Source: Isochrysis galbana
Taxonomy: Eukaryota > Haptophyta > Isochrysidales > Isochrysidaceae
Assembly: GCA_018136815.1 (NCBI GenBank)
Contig: CM030940.1
Span: 3,156,601 to 3,220,600 of the forward strand
Length of the DNA stretch: 64,000 nt
Direction of reading: 5' to 3'
Shown in pieces: positions 52,905-63,126 of the stretch; the first letter of the stretch is position 1, and every line of letters begins with the position of its first letter. The notes under the pieces were generated by a model. The model did not search any database, was not told where the DNA came from, and saw nothing but the letters and a program-made list of their open reading frames with translations. The translations under genes were made by a program, and so were the position numbers.

Positions 52905-55475
52905 AAACTTCTTAATACTCTCGCCGCGCGCGCGACCCTGCACAGTATCTTCGCAGCCTCGCCCGCTTCCCTTCACTCCCCCTACACCTGCCTTGCGGCT
53001 CGTCCCCTCGTGCTCTACCTAGGGGCTGGGTGCCGTGGGTCTCCAGTGGCAGACGGTGTGTACCGATTCACGATGGCCTGTTTCGCGCCTTCCTCCTATG
53101 CCATCGGGCTACCGGCTGTTGTGTGTTTTCTCCTTGTGCTGGGTGTCAGGCAGCTGTGGTCAGTGTGTCTAGGGCCTACTATCGGATGGTGGGCGGCTCG
53201 CGGCGCGGGGTCGCTTGGTTAGGCTAGTCGCTCTGCTATGTTGAGGGCTTCCGCTACCAGAGATAGATTCGTGCTCATGACTAGGGCGCCTTTGTTGTTA
53301 TCTAAGAAGACAGGGGCGCTGTGATCGTGAGGAGATTTGATTTTCGGCTTCCTTCCCAGGGAGGCCTTGCGCGTGCGTGCGGTTAAGAAGTTGTCCGGAG
53401 GTTCCCGACCTCTGACGAGGGCCGTGAACCTGCTTAGGACTCTTTCGATAACCGGTACGTGGTGGAAGGTGTGGTTTTCGAATTCCACTTTGTAGAAGTC
53501 GCTTATGATGTATCTCCATGCTATTAGGTAGAGGGCTTTGAGGCTATCCGGCGTCGGGGAGTTCGGGTATGCAAATAGTCTGTCTTTGATTTTTTGAGTC
53601 GTCGATCCGTCTTTCGCCGGGGTGTACTCCGCTACGGCTTCTATGGTTTGAAATACCGGAAGCGTGGACGGGCATCTAGCTAGGTGCGTCGAGTTTTCTC
53701 TGTGTTTCCCGCAGAGTCTACATTTTGTGGTGGTCGCCGCTGCGAATCGGTTTCGCGTACCCAGCCTCCTATGGGTAACGTGCTTGAAGTGTAGGTGTTT
53801 GTCTGTGTGTTTGAGTAGGGGGTGGGTGTAGAGTTTCGCCACGTGCTTCCATTCATCGTGCGTTAGGTCTAGCTTGCGGGCCCACGCTTCTCGCGCTGGC
53901 TGAGGTTTGTTGCGGGGGCCGTCTCCTTTGAACTCTCGCGTTATATCCGACACGGTGATTTGGTCTAGTTGTGTCTTTTCGTTAAGCGTGTACTCGTCCG
54001 CAAGAGGGAATTCGAGATGTTTCGGGCCTTTTAGTCCATTTTCCCATTTAGCGGGGGCGTAGTAGTGATCCTCTTCGCCCGGTTTTGCTACCTCGGTGGT
54101 GTCTGTAGTCTCGCCTAGATAGTTGGTGTTAGTATAAATCCATATGTTATTCATTCTAGTTATGTACGTATCGCTCTCGGAGACTTTGGTTTCTCTAGAT
54201 ACTTCTAGCGGCAATGCTGACGCGCTCGGCGATCCCGTGCTCAACTCGGTGGGGGCCGGGTCAGGGGGCGGGGTCTCTCTTGCTTTTTCTAGGAGGTGCG
54301 AGACGTGTTGCACCACCCGTTCCCACGAGTCCAGGAATTCCGTTTTGTTTATTCTGCTCCCCTTGTGATCGAATACTTCGGGGAGGTGTTCAAGGTATTG
54401 AGCGCAATCCTCTCGCGTGTAAGGTTCCGTGAGGTCCTCGTTTTTATAGATGTTATGTGCAACATGCGTTTGAAGGGATTCCCATAGGCTGATCCACGCC
54501 CCGCGCTTGAGCGGTGGTGGGTCGTGAGGATTGTGCCATATTGGCTGTGACAGTGCTCCTTCTCTTGTGAGTCTCGTGCGACGTATGTTTAGGGTCCTGA
54601 AGTACACCAAGGCGTCCTTCCAGAATGCTGGCAGTGCCGGGTTTCCCCTGATACTACGGGTGAGCGTCTTTGTAGGAATCGAGGATAGGACTGCCCCGCG
54701 GCCGAGTCCAGTCCGGCAGAACCACGCGTCGAGCGCATGCTTCCAAATAGCCTTCCTCGCGTTGAGGTAGTTTAGTATCCATTTTGTTTGTAGAGCTCTC
54801 ACGTGCGTCGTCCAGTGGAGGAGGCCGATCCCCATTGTTCGTGATGCGCACTCCGCGTCGTGTACGGGGTATTGCGGGTGCCTCACCCACTTCGTGATTT
54901 TGCCTGTGTAAGGGCTCTCCCATAGAATTTTGTGCGCCGCTTTTTGGATTCTCCCGTGGAACCAAGTAGGGGCTGCCAACGTTTGCACCCAGTAGCGTGG
55001 TGTGCCGTATATTATAAAGTTCGCTATGTTGGTCCTACCGAATATGGTCATGTGTCGCGTTATCGTTATCGGCGCCAGTCTGGCTGCTTTGTTGTCCACT
55101 TTGTCTGCGAGTTTGCCTTCCAGAAGGGCTTGAGGGCTTCCGGGGCTCCTAGCGGGACGCCTAGTATGGTGAGGTATTGATCGTTCTCTATCCAGTTGTA
55201 TTTACGCATGTCCCACGGCGGCTTGCGTAGCCTTTGCGAGCCCATTCGGATTCCTTGAAATTTGGCTTCGTTTGTTTTGCCCCCCGTGGCCCGTTCGTGC
55301 GCCCGCACCCACATTAGGGCCCGCTTCAGGCTTGTGTAGTCGCTCGTGATGAGCGCTGAGCGCCGTGTCGTCGGCGAACTGGCTAATCTTCAGGTCGTAT
55401 CCGTTGAGGTTAACCCCTTGTATGTCGGGGTCACTGTTTATGGCGCGGGTGAGAGCTTCCGTCGTAAGGAGGAAG
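52905..55475 (-). mobile_element. LINE retrotransposon, 5'-truncated and frameshifted
   Basis: On the minus strand the copy enters the reverse transcriptase palm with LKISQFADDTAL (the FADD catalytic box, about 55360-55395). It continues after a frameshift into RALMWVRAHERATGGKTNEAK and IENDQYLTILGVPLG (thumb), and after a second frameshift near 55100 into a long frame ending at 53219. The element then has a 3' UTR with AGGTAGAGCACGAGGGGA and GCGAGAGTATTAAGAAGTTTT at 52905-53035. At 55475 it joins a Copia RNase H fragment. The two frameshifts make it non-functional. Confidence 0.85.
53219..55099 (-). pseudogene. LINE ORF2 carboxy-terminal part, 626 residues
   Basis: A long frame from 55099 to the stop at 53219. 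It begins in the RT connection region (TIFGRTNIANFIIYGTPRYW) and has the LINE block of about 100 residues with KWVRHPQYPVH, LLHWTTHVRALQTKWILNYL and WKDALVYFRTL. Near the end is a CCHC-type knuckle (CRLCGKHRENSTHLARCP), as in the zf-RVT domain of plant and algal LINEs, followed by a basic GRKPKIK tail. This frame lacks the RT palm, which lies in other frames upstream. The long intact stretch shows that the insertion is fairly young. Other copies in the window match it at both the ECAQYL region and the carboxy terminus. Confidence 0.83.
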
Positions 55476-55860
55476 GTACGAGGTCGCGCAAAAAGGCTCC
55501 TGCACGCAAGATATGCTTAGTCTTCTTGAAAGCCACCGGATCAAAAGCCATGTCTACGGCGGACTTGGAATCCGAGTAAACGATCGAAGGGCCATTAAGA
55601 AGAATGCCGAGATCCGTGATGAGGTCCCGAATAAAGATGAGATCTTTGGCGGTAAGCATCGCGCCAAAATAGTCAGCCTCGGCACTTGAGAGAGAAACGG
55701 ATCGTTGCATCTTTGAGAACCATTGTATGTCTTGGTCTTCTGCGTTTTGGAGCTCCACCTGAGTGGACGTGCGCGGAGGAAGGTGAATTGGATGCGCGGT
55801 GGGGTTTGCTATTAGGCGAGCATTGTGTTGGCTTGTTGCATGCGCCTCTCTCTCATTCAC
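55475..55860 (-). pseudogene. Ty1/Copia RNase H fragment
   Basis: The minus strand reads WFSKMQRSVSLSSAEADYFG, LIFIRDLITDLGI, IVYSDSKSAVDMAFDPV and KKTKHILRAGAFLRDLV. This is the Copia RNase H block (W-SK-Q--VSLSSAEAEY ... YSDNKSAI---NP-----TKHI). The homology stops at about 55475, where the LINE begins, so the Copia element is interrupted or was the target of the LINE insertion. No Copia integrase, RT or LTR is seen nearby. Confidence 0.82.
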
Positions 55861-56893
55861 GAGGAGCGCGGTGTAGGTGTAGGTAGGTGATGTGAAGTTG
55901 TTTGTGTTTCTGTCTGTTTCTCTTCTTCGTGAGGTGTGTTGGACTGTGCGAGCATTGAAGCACGGGGCGGGTTTGTCCCGCGTTCGCTCCCGTGGCGGCT
56001 CTCGCCGCGACTCTCTGTCTCTTGCTTGGGTGTCCCCACCCGTGGCCAGTTGGTGTCGGTTCCGGCTCCAAAATTCTGGGTCTAGTAGTGGTCAGTGCAA
56101 TACGCATTGCAGATGAGGTGCCAGCCCCCAAAGGGGCTGGGCTTTTGATGGCGCCGGGCCGGCCCCTCGTGCACGAGCACGGGGGCGGTACCGCAGCAGT
56201 GTAGGGGCCAGGCCCGGAGGCCTTCCCTATTGGATCGTCCAGCTGGTGGAGTGTGGTGGTGGTGGATGTGGCTGTGGAGGGTGATGTGGGTCCAGTGGTC
56301 CAGCATGGTTGCCTCCATGCATGCGGTCTGTGCGTACGCTGTTCGCGGTGGTGCGGGGGTGTGGTGAGGCGGCTCCTGTGCCCACCTGGCTGGGCGTGTC
56401 GTCTAGGCGCGGTCGCTTCGGCCGCGACAGCGGCGTGTCCATCAGCAGATCGTCCATCTCGGCGCAAGGCTAGGGCTCGGCAGAACCAATTAATGATTAA
56501 TCGGTACTCACCCAAGTAATCTGGGGTTTTGGCGCCAGCCAAGGAACTACTAGGCAGTTTCGGAGAAACTGCCGGCGTTAATCGATTAATAGGGGGGGGG
56601 GTTTGCCCCGAAGTGCCTACCGACAGAGGCGCCCACGGCTACGAGGCCAGACGGCCAGGGGCCGGGCCGGCGGCCGGCGGGCCCGCGGGCCCCGGCAGAC
56701 GGAAAAGTTCTGCCTGCCCTCTCCCTTACTTGGATGCATAGATAGGGCATAGATCATAGATAGTGACATAGTGACATATCTAGTTACTAGTTAAAGTATG
56801 TATGACATAATGACTTGTTGTACTGCTGCACTGCTGCACCGCCGCACGTTCTCACACCGCACACCGCGCACCGCGCACCACGCACCACTCACG
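55861..56893. other. Intergenic region with low-complexity frames
   Basis: His/Pro/Thr-rich minus-strand frames at 55853-56542 include a basic stretch PKRPRLDD (nuclear localisation-like). No domain is recognised. Small inverted repeats lie near 56495-56600 (AATTAATGATTAATCGG; GGCAGTTTC-GGAGAAACTGCC). Confidence 0.4.
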
Positions 56894-57271
56894 TCAATCC
56901 GTATCGAACGAGGCAAACAGGCTGTGCTGCAGCGTGGAGTCCTTCACTGATTTCTGCAGATCGCCGTGCATCTTGCTAGCCGCGGAGAATACCCTTTCCA
57001 CCCCTGCCGATGAGCAAGGAGCTGCCAGGTACTGCTTGGCCATCTTTGCCAGCGAGGGCCACTTCGACTCCTTGTGCTGTCACCATGCGAGCAAGTCGAT
57101 ATCTATGTCGGGCTCCTCAGGATCATCGAGGTATTGCTCGAGCTCGTCCTTCACGGGTTGGGCGACCGTAGTTGAGACGTCTTCCTTGGATTTGCCCTTC
57201 GCTCCGAGCAAAGACCTGAGAGTGACCTTGCGCTTCTTGAGTGGCTCGGGAGCGGTCGCGGCACGCTCCAT
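56894..57271 (-). pseudogene. hAT transposase carboxy-terminal fragment with one internal stop
   Basis: The minus-strand frame of 126 codons, from the ATG at 57271 to the stop at 56894, is broken by a single TGA at 57080-57082. Around it the sequence reads DIDLLAW-stop-QHKESKWPSLAKMAKQYLAA, then SSAGVERVFSAASKMHGDLQ and TLQHSLFASF. This is the hAT dimerization domain (WW----S--P-L--MA---LA-P-SSA--ERVFS). The TGA falls where the second Trp of WW is expected, so a TGG to TGA change is the simple explanation. The DDE core is absent. Confidence 0.8.
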
Positions 57272-57473
57272 AGGACAAACTATAACAATACTTTCCCCAT
57301 ATTCCCAATTACATGATTTTCTAATTTATAGAGGTGGCAAAGAGACGATGAGGTGACAAAGAGCGGCACGCGCTATCTCGCTGTCGGTACGCCACATCCA
57401 CGGGGCGACGAGGGTTTGCAAGCCCAGGCTGCACAGCCGGCCTCCTTGCGCGCGGCCTGGCACGCACCCTGCG
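57272..57473. other. Short spacer between hAT fragment and HECT gene end
   Basis: No gene. It should hold the 3' UTR of the HECT gene on the minus strand. Confidence 0.4.
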
Positions 57474-60400
57474 TCATGATAGCTCAAAACCCGAGGCGGA
57501 GCGGATGGCGTAGAGGAGCCGTTCGCGCAGCACAGCGCGCGACTTGAAGTTGGGCAGCTTGAGTAAGTTAAAGCAGGTGGAGGCAGTGGGCAGTCGCTGC
57601 GTCTCGTGCCGCCCAAGGCCGAAGAAGGCCAGGACCGACGGCGTGTCGCCGCCATCGCCCGATACACACTGAACCGTGAAAGGGGGTTGTAGATGCTTGA
57701 AGCCCAGCAGCGGCGGGCGCGAGCACGCGGTGACAAACTTGAGGAAGAGCGCCTTGTCCTCGGCGGAGAAGTCGCTAAGCACTCGCCACAGGTCGCGCAC
57801 CGTCGGCGTGAGCTCGGTGTAGCCGCCCGCATAGCGCGTATGGCGCCGCAAGTCGGCAATATCGATGGGCGCGTCGTCGCCGTTGATGAGGCGTTGCAGC
57901 TCCTGCGTGAGGGCGCGGAGCAGCGGCGGGGCTTCACACGCGACACCGAAAAAGCGAGGGAGGCTCTTTGGGTCGCACCACCGAGCGAGCGCACGTCGCG
58001 CCTGCGCACTCTCACCTGCGTGCTAAAAAGCCGGAGCCAGCCGAGGGGCACGACTGAGTGGACGCCCGCGACAAACGCGCGGCTTTGCTCCTCGATCTGG
58101 CGGTTGAGCCGATAGTCAGCGACGAGGTGGACGTACCTAGCATACGGGCGGCAGGTAGGCGCGGCGCGTGGTGGGCGGCGTGCGCTAGGCAACGGCGGCG
58201 GCGGCGCGCGGTTGGTGGCGTCGGGTGGCTGAATGGCGCACTCGATGCGGTTGGCAGCCGTGACAGGCACGGCGGCGCCGCCGTCGCGTAGCTCAACGTC
58301 GGTGCGCACGCCAAAGACATCATCTTCAAGCACAAACGAAAGGCAAAGGTCATTTTCGACGTCGCCCTCGTACGTCTTGACCACCTGCAACGATGCGTGC
58401 AGCTCGGGGTCGAGCGATGGGAGCTCGTCAATGGAATTAGGCTTGCCGAGGAGCTTGGCGGCGAAGAAATCCGCGAGCGCCGCATCGAGGACGATGCCCT
58501 CGTAGATGGCCTTGCCGAGCAGGCGGCCAGTGAACTCGAAAAGGCGTGTGTGCAAGGCTTCGGCGACGCCCGAGCTGGGCGACGGGTAGAGCCGTCGCTG
58601 CGCCGTGCGGCGGAAGAGGCCGCGCTGCTCGTCAGTTGCTGCCTTCATCGCTTCCTCGAGAAATTCCTTGAAAACCCCCGTCCGGTCGATGCCCGCCTCG
58701 GCAAGTCCGAGGCCTGAGACGAACTCGATCCGGATGGTGCCCTGGCGCAGCGTAGCGGAAAGGAGGAGGTGGGCGTGTGCGTCATTCGCGTATGGTGGCG
58801 GCGGCGGTGGCAGCGCGCCTTAAGCTTATTCGGCGGCAGTGCGGCGAGCTGCACGTAGCCGTCTTCGAGCAACTGCTCGCGCCGGACTTTAACGCGGTGG
58901 CCTGCATTCAGTGGAGCCGAGGCGGGCGCGGGCATGTCAACGCACATGTATGCGATCACGGGCGGGTGGCGCGCGCTGCGGCCGCGGCGCACCCTTGACA
59001 TGCTCGGGTAGCGCCTCGTCGGGCAGCGCCGCCTTCTCGCGCGCCACGAGGGCGCGGAAGATGCGCACGCGCGCGTCAAATGGGACGGCCCATGGGATGC
59101 GCTCGAGCACGGTGCGCGCGCGGCAGGCGGTAGCTCCGGCACGCGGAGCTGGCCGGCCACCGAGCAGCTCGGCCTCCAGCTCGGTGGGCTCGATGGGCAG
59201 CCGCCAAGCGGAGGGAGTTCGGAAGGGCCGGCGCGCGTCACGCTCGACCAGGAGCGCGAGCAGCCGCGTGGCGGCGAGCGCGAGGCGCGGCCGGCCAGTC
59301 TGCGTCGCCGGCTCAGCCCACAACATAATGTATGCGAGCCGGTTGAGCAGCGCAGCAAGTCCGTCGAGCTCAAAGGGCGCAAATGGGTGGCGTTGCGCGA
59401 AGAGCTCCGCCTCGTCGACCGTCGGCAGCAAGTGCAAGGCGCCGTCGACGAGCAGCTCGAGCAGTGCCGCCTCGGCGCCGTCGGGAACGAGGCACGCACG
59501 CGCGAGCCACTCCTCGCCGCGCCCCATGGGCGCCGCCAGCCTGCGCAATAGCGCCCAGAGCGAGGGCACAAGGAGCGAGCCATATGCGAGGCGCGCACGT
59601 CCATAGCTAGCAAGGGGCAGGAGGGGGAAGGGGGGTCGGAGGCCGTGCGGGATCGGTGGCTGTAGACCGGCAGGAGCGGCTCGGTTGCGGCGTGCGCGCG
59701 CGCACCTACGGAGCGGCTCCAGCGCGTGGAGCGCGGCGAGGTGGAGCTCGGCGGCGTCGGCAGCTTCGTCGCGTAGCACACCAAGCTCCTGCTCAGCGAG
59801 CTCCAGCACTGCGCGGGCCGCTGGCCGCTGCGCGAGTGGTGCGTGCAACGCACCCCCAAAGTGGAGAGTTAGAAGCGGCGCCGACCACAGTGCTTCGAGC
59901 TGCTGACGGACAGCATCGACCGAGGCGGCAAGCGCGGGCGATGGCGCGCCGCCTGACCAGCCGAGCAACGGATGGTAGATGCTCGCGCCCACTGCGCCTG
60001 TGCCCGACGAGCCGCCCGCGCCCGCCAGCTCGACCAGCGCGCGCAGAAGCCGTGCGTGCGCGCGCCGCGCGGCGGGCGAGGGTAAGTCAGGGCCGGCCTG
60101 CGGCGTAAGCGAAAGCATGTTTCCCGCAAGCGCGAGCGCCGCACTCGCCGCCATCTCGGCACCATGCTCGCGCCGCACAGCCTCACCAACGCCTATGGCG
60201 AGTGCGCCGCCATGAGCCTCAAGCGCGCGCCACAGTCCACGCCGGATGCGCTCGAGCGCCGGCTCAGGGGTGGACGACGACGACAAGGAGCCCGGCGCGC
60301 AGAGCGCAGGTACGGTAAGCACGCCCGCTAGAAGTGCGCTCGCCGCCTCGAGCGTCGGAGGCGGCGTAGGCGGACCAGCCGGGGCTGTTGGTCCGGGGCA

Positions 60401-61141
60401 TGCGATGAGCGCGCCAAGCCCAACAACGGCCGCGCGCACCGGTCGCTCAAGCGGCGGCGCGCTGGCTGGGCGGCGTAGAAGTGCACCGAGAGCGCCGACC
60501 AATTCGGCCGCTGCCGACGCGAGCGTCGCCTCACCCATCAGCCGAAGTGCCGCTGCGAGCTGAGCCCCACCCTCTTCGGTCTCCATCTGCCTCACCACCC
60601 TCCACCTTGCTGGCTCGGCCAGGCACAGGAGAAGACGAAGGGGCGCGCCGAGCTCCTGTGCGCGCGCCGTGGGGCGGCCAAGCTGACGCGCGCACGCAAG
60701 CACTAGCCCGCGCAGCACTTCTACCCAACGGCGCGTGAGGCCACGCAGGAGAGCGGCATAAGGCAGCGACGCTTCCCTTGCTTCGCCCCCCATCCCTTTC
60801 AGAAGCAGCGTGCAGAGCTCGGACAGGCTGGACGCGTCGCGCTCAGCGTCGTAGAATCGCAGGAACCAGCCGAGCAGCGCTACCTGCGCGCCCGCCGCCG
60901 GAGGCTCTGCTGGGCATGCCCAGCGTGAGCGGAGGAGAGCAGCGGCCGCCGCTGACTCTCGCGTCATCCGCACCGCCGCCCTCTGCAGCGTATGTGCGGC
61001 GGCGTGACGGGCTGACTCGGCGGCGGCGTTGGCGGCAGCTGCCGCCGTGCGCGCACGCGCCTCGCGCGCCGCCCGAGCACGCTCCACCGCCGCGCGAGCG
61101 CCGGACGAGCTGGAGGACGCCGGCGCGCTGAAGCCGTCCAT
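57474..61141 (-). CDS. HECT-type E3 ubiquitin ligase, UBE3B/UBE3C-like
   Basis: Five exons on the minus strand: 61141-58993, 58901-58819, 58741-58242, 58136-58016 and 57902-57474, giving 1093 residues, close to the usual UBE3B/C size. Intron 2 is GC-AG and the others GT-AG. Every join keeps the frame. An IQ-like segment near residues 50-70 (HTLQRAAVRMTRESAAAA, with RSRW) matches the amino-terminal IQ motif of UBE3B/C. The HECT domain begins near HRVKVRREQLLEDGYVQLAA and includes GTIRIEFVSGLGLAEAGIDR, TGVFKEFLEEA, LFEFTGRLLGKAIYEG and IEYVHLVADYRLN. The C-lobe has TACSRPPLLGFKHLQPPF and the active site RLPTASTCFNLLKLP (Cys1061), ending GFELS. The enzyme passes ubiquitin from an E2 to substrates. 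The acidic LEDDVFGV block is also conserved in the group. Confidence 0.93.
58742..58818 (-). other. GC-AG intron of the HECT ligase gene
   Basis: On the minus strand the donor is AAG|GCGCGC and the acceptor GCCAG|GGC, 77 nt, phase 0. The join gives NKLK-GTIRIEFVSGLG, exactly the family sequence, so the GC donor is well supported. Confidence 0.88.
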
Positions 61142-61446
61142 CCCTCCCTCCGCCAGAGCGAGAAGGAGTCTCTTCTACCAGTTTACCCTCTAGAGAGTTC
61201 TCTATTGTCTGAGTTGAGTTCTATTGTAGACGTGTAAGTTCTACTGCCGGTGTGGCAACGTCGTCGTTTACCACGTCGCTAGAGTGCGCTAGCCGATCGA
61301 TGTTACCTCTCGTCTACACAACATTGCTATCTATCACTGGGCCCCCTTGGTATGGGGCCAAATATGGTACCCCCGCCTGGAGGGATTCGCCCCTCTTCCT
61401 CTTCCTCGCGCGACTGACGACTGACGACTGACGACTGAGCGCTGAG
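61142..61446. other. Upstream region of the HECT gene
   Basis: AT-richer sequence that should hold the minus-strand promoter. A triple GACTGACGACTGACGACTGA tandem lies at 61411-61438, next to the iteron array. Confidence 0.45.
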
Positions 61447-61705
61447 GCGAGAAGCGTTCTATCACCATCACCCACAGATGGAAAAGCGTTCAATCACCAT
61501 CACCCACAGATGAAAAAGCGTTCAATCACCATCAGCCTACACATGTCAAAGCGTTCAATCGCCATCACCGCCACAGATGGAAAAGCGTTCAATCGTCAAT
61601 CGCCATCATCATCATATCACCCCCACAGATGGGGAAAAGCGTTCAATCACCATTAATTAGCCTACACATGGAAAAGCGTTCAATCGCCATCACCCCCGTG
61701 CTACG
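61447..61705 (+). repeat. Iteron array, second locus, core GCGTTCAATCACCATC
   Basis: Seven copies of GCGTTCAATC (one GCGTTCTATC) with linkers ACCCACAGATGGAA or AGCCTACACATGG. It is related to the array at 6637-6822 but the linkers differ (CACAGATGG here, CACCGCATGG there). It ends about 90 bp before the left end of element copy D. Confidence 0.85.
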
Positions 61706-62113
61706 CAATTGCACGGACAACCTTCTTTCTGTGGAAAAGTGTCCTCAACGCAGCCTGCGTCGCACTCTCTCCTCCTTTGCTAGGTCCCCTCAGGTGTCGT
61801 TCCGTCAATTGTGGGACATCAGTCGAATTGAGCGATCAAATGTCCACAGTTATCGCTCAGATTCAAAGGGGGGTGTGCGATCGGAGCGGCAGAACTAGGG
61901 CATCGATGGGGATGTATGCTGGTTGAATCAAAACAGTGGTACCACAGACGAGGTTTGGGGGTTATCCCAACCCGACCACCTTCGACATTGGCAATGGGTC
62001 ACGCTGATTGGGCGAAAAATGCTTGCAATCGACCCATGTGCTCGGTGCCATACCTCAGACAGAGGGAGGAGGGTCGGCAAGGTCTTCTGGACCAGGGTGT
62101 CTCCGCAGATGCT

Positions 62114-62165
62114 TGCGCAGTTAGACGTGTAGCAGAGACTTGCGCAGTTAGACGTGTAGCAGAGG
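62114..62165 (+). repeat. 27-bp tandem duplication
   Basis: TTGCGCAGTTAGACGTGTAG followed by CAGAG occurs twice in a row. It is part of the element interior. Confidence 0.85.
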
Positions 62166-62187
62166 AGCCCCATCGTCTCAATCATGT

Positions 62188-62790
62188 GTGTGTGTGTGTG
62201 TACAAGTGACTTTCACGGGGGGACCTCTTCGGATGGATCAACTCCCCCCAGTAGGACTGAAATCTTGTTGTGGGACGCCTAGGTGTTTCGTGACGGGTTT
62301 TAAACGCTTTTCCTCTGAGGCCGCCATCCTGGCGATGCTGCTCGTCACAGCCTCTGGCATGGGCCGTGGGTGTGGAGACTTCCGCGTGGACCTGGCCAAG
62401 GAACGCTACCCGTCGATGTGGGCACTGATCAAGCCATACATGGGCCGTTGGTGCAAGGCAACCCTCATGCTCGTCGGCGACTACTCTGACGAGTACGACA
62501 AGATCCCAATCCCCAAGACCAGATACATTGGAGAGCAAGCCGCCGTCGCGTATCTCTGCATGGAATACATCACGGCGGTCGCGTACGCTGAAGCGGATCC
62601 CATGGTGCAAGTGCGCCGAGCAGCTGGCAAACTCTTCATGCAGAACAAGGAGGCCGTCCTCGCACGCATCACGGATCTCGCCACCCAAGATCAGCCGAGC
62701 GACATCGTCGCCTGCCAGAAGAACGACATCGAGAATAAGATCGAGGAGGAGGTGTGCAAGAAAAAGACGAAAAGGATGAAAACTCAGTAG
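62188..62790 (+). CDS. Repeat-family ORF, copy D (longest), unknown function
   Basis: An open frame up to 200 residues. The first codons run through a GTGTGT microsatellite, so the true start is probably the ATG at 62233 or 62335. Before the conserved part it reads LLVTASGMGRGCGDFRVDLA, KERYPSMWALIKPYMGRWCK and LMLVGDYSDEYDKIP. It then joins the shared PKTRYIGEQAAVAYL ... MEYITAVAYAEADPM ... KKTKRMKTQ region. The protein looks globular and helical with a basic carboxy terminus that could bind nucleic acid. No known family is recognised. Copies A and B carry only its carboxy-terminal part, and the truncation points differ between them. Confidence 0.6.
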   Translation: MCVCVQVTFTGGPLRMDQLPPVGLKSCCGTPRCFVTGFKRFSSEAAILAMLLVTASGMGRGCGDFRVDLAKERYPSMWALIKPYMGRWCKATLMLVGDYSDEYDKIPIPKTRYIGEQAAVAYLCMEYITAVAYAEADPMVQVRRAAGKLFMQNKEAVLARITDLATQDQPSDIVACQKNDIENKIEEEVCKKKTKRMKTQ

Positions 62791-62884
62791 CTTTGGGGTT
62801 ACCGTGTGTTTTGGGTTAGATTCATTGATTAGCTTGGTACTCAAATAATTGTTGTATTCCTGCCCATCTGAAGGCTGTAGGCAT

Positions 62885-63126
62885 GAATATTCGTGTAAGG
62901 TACGCGCTCACAATTACAATTGAACAGTTCCCCGTGTTACCACTGACGCACAAGACACACAGATTCGGATTCCCCATGGTCTCAAGTCCAGGTTCGCAGA
63001 TTTTGGTCTCGAAATTTGCGATTCGAATTTTGTTTTTGCTGTTGCTATAATTGTTGGCTCGTTTAAGGTAATAAACCGGCATGACTTCGACTTCTCGTTC
63101 TGCAATCGCTCTGCGAGACTCTCTCT
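62885..63126 (+). repeat. Dispersed repeat module, copy 2
   Basis: Aligns with 6183-6424 in the same orientation and ends in the same CT microsatellite. Differences include small indels and about 8 percent substitutions by eye. Confidence 0.75.

Larger units (their letters stand above)
61790..62830 (+). mobile_element. CGTTCCGTCAA-ended element, copy D
   Basis: The left end (CAGGTGTCGTTCCGTCAATTG and the GTGGGACAT...ATGTCCACAG hairpin) is identical to copy A. The element holds the longest copy of the family ORF. After GGTTACCGTGTGTTTTGGG it diverges from copies A and B and leads into the dispersed module at 62885-63126. No GACGGAACG right end is found, so the right side is replaced or truncated. 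Confidence 0.6.
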
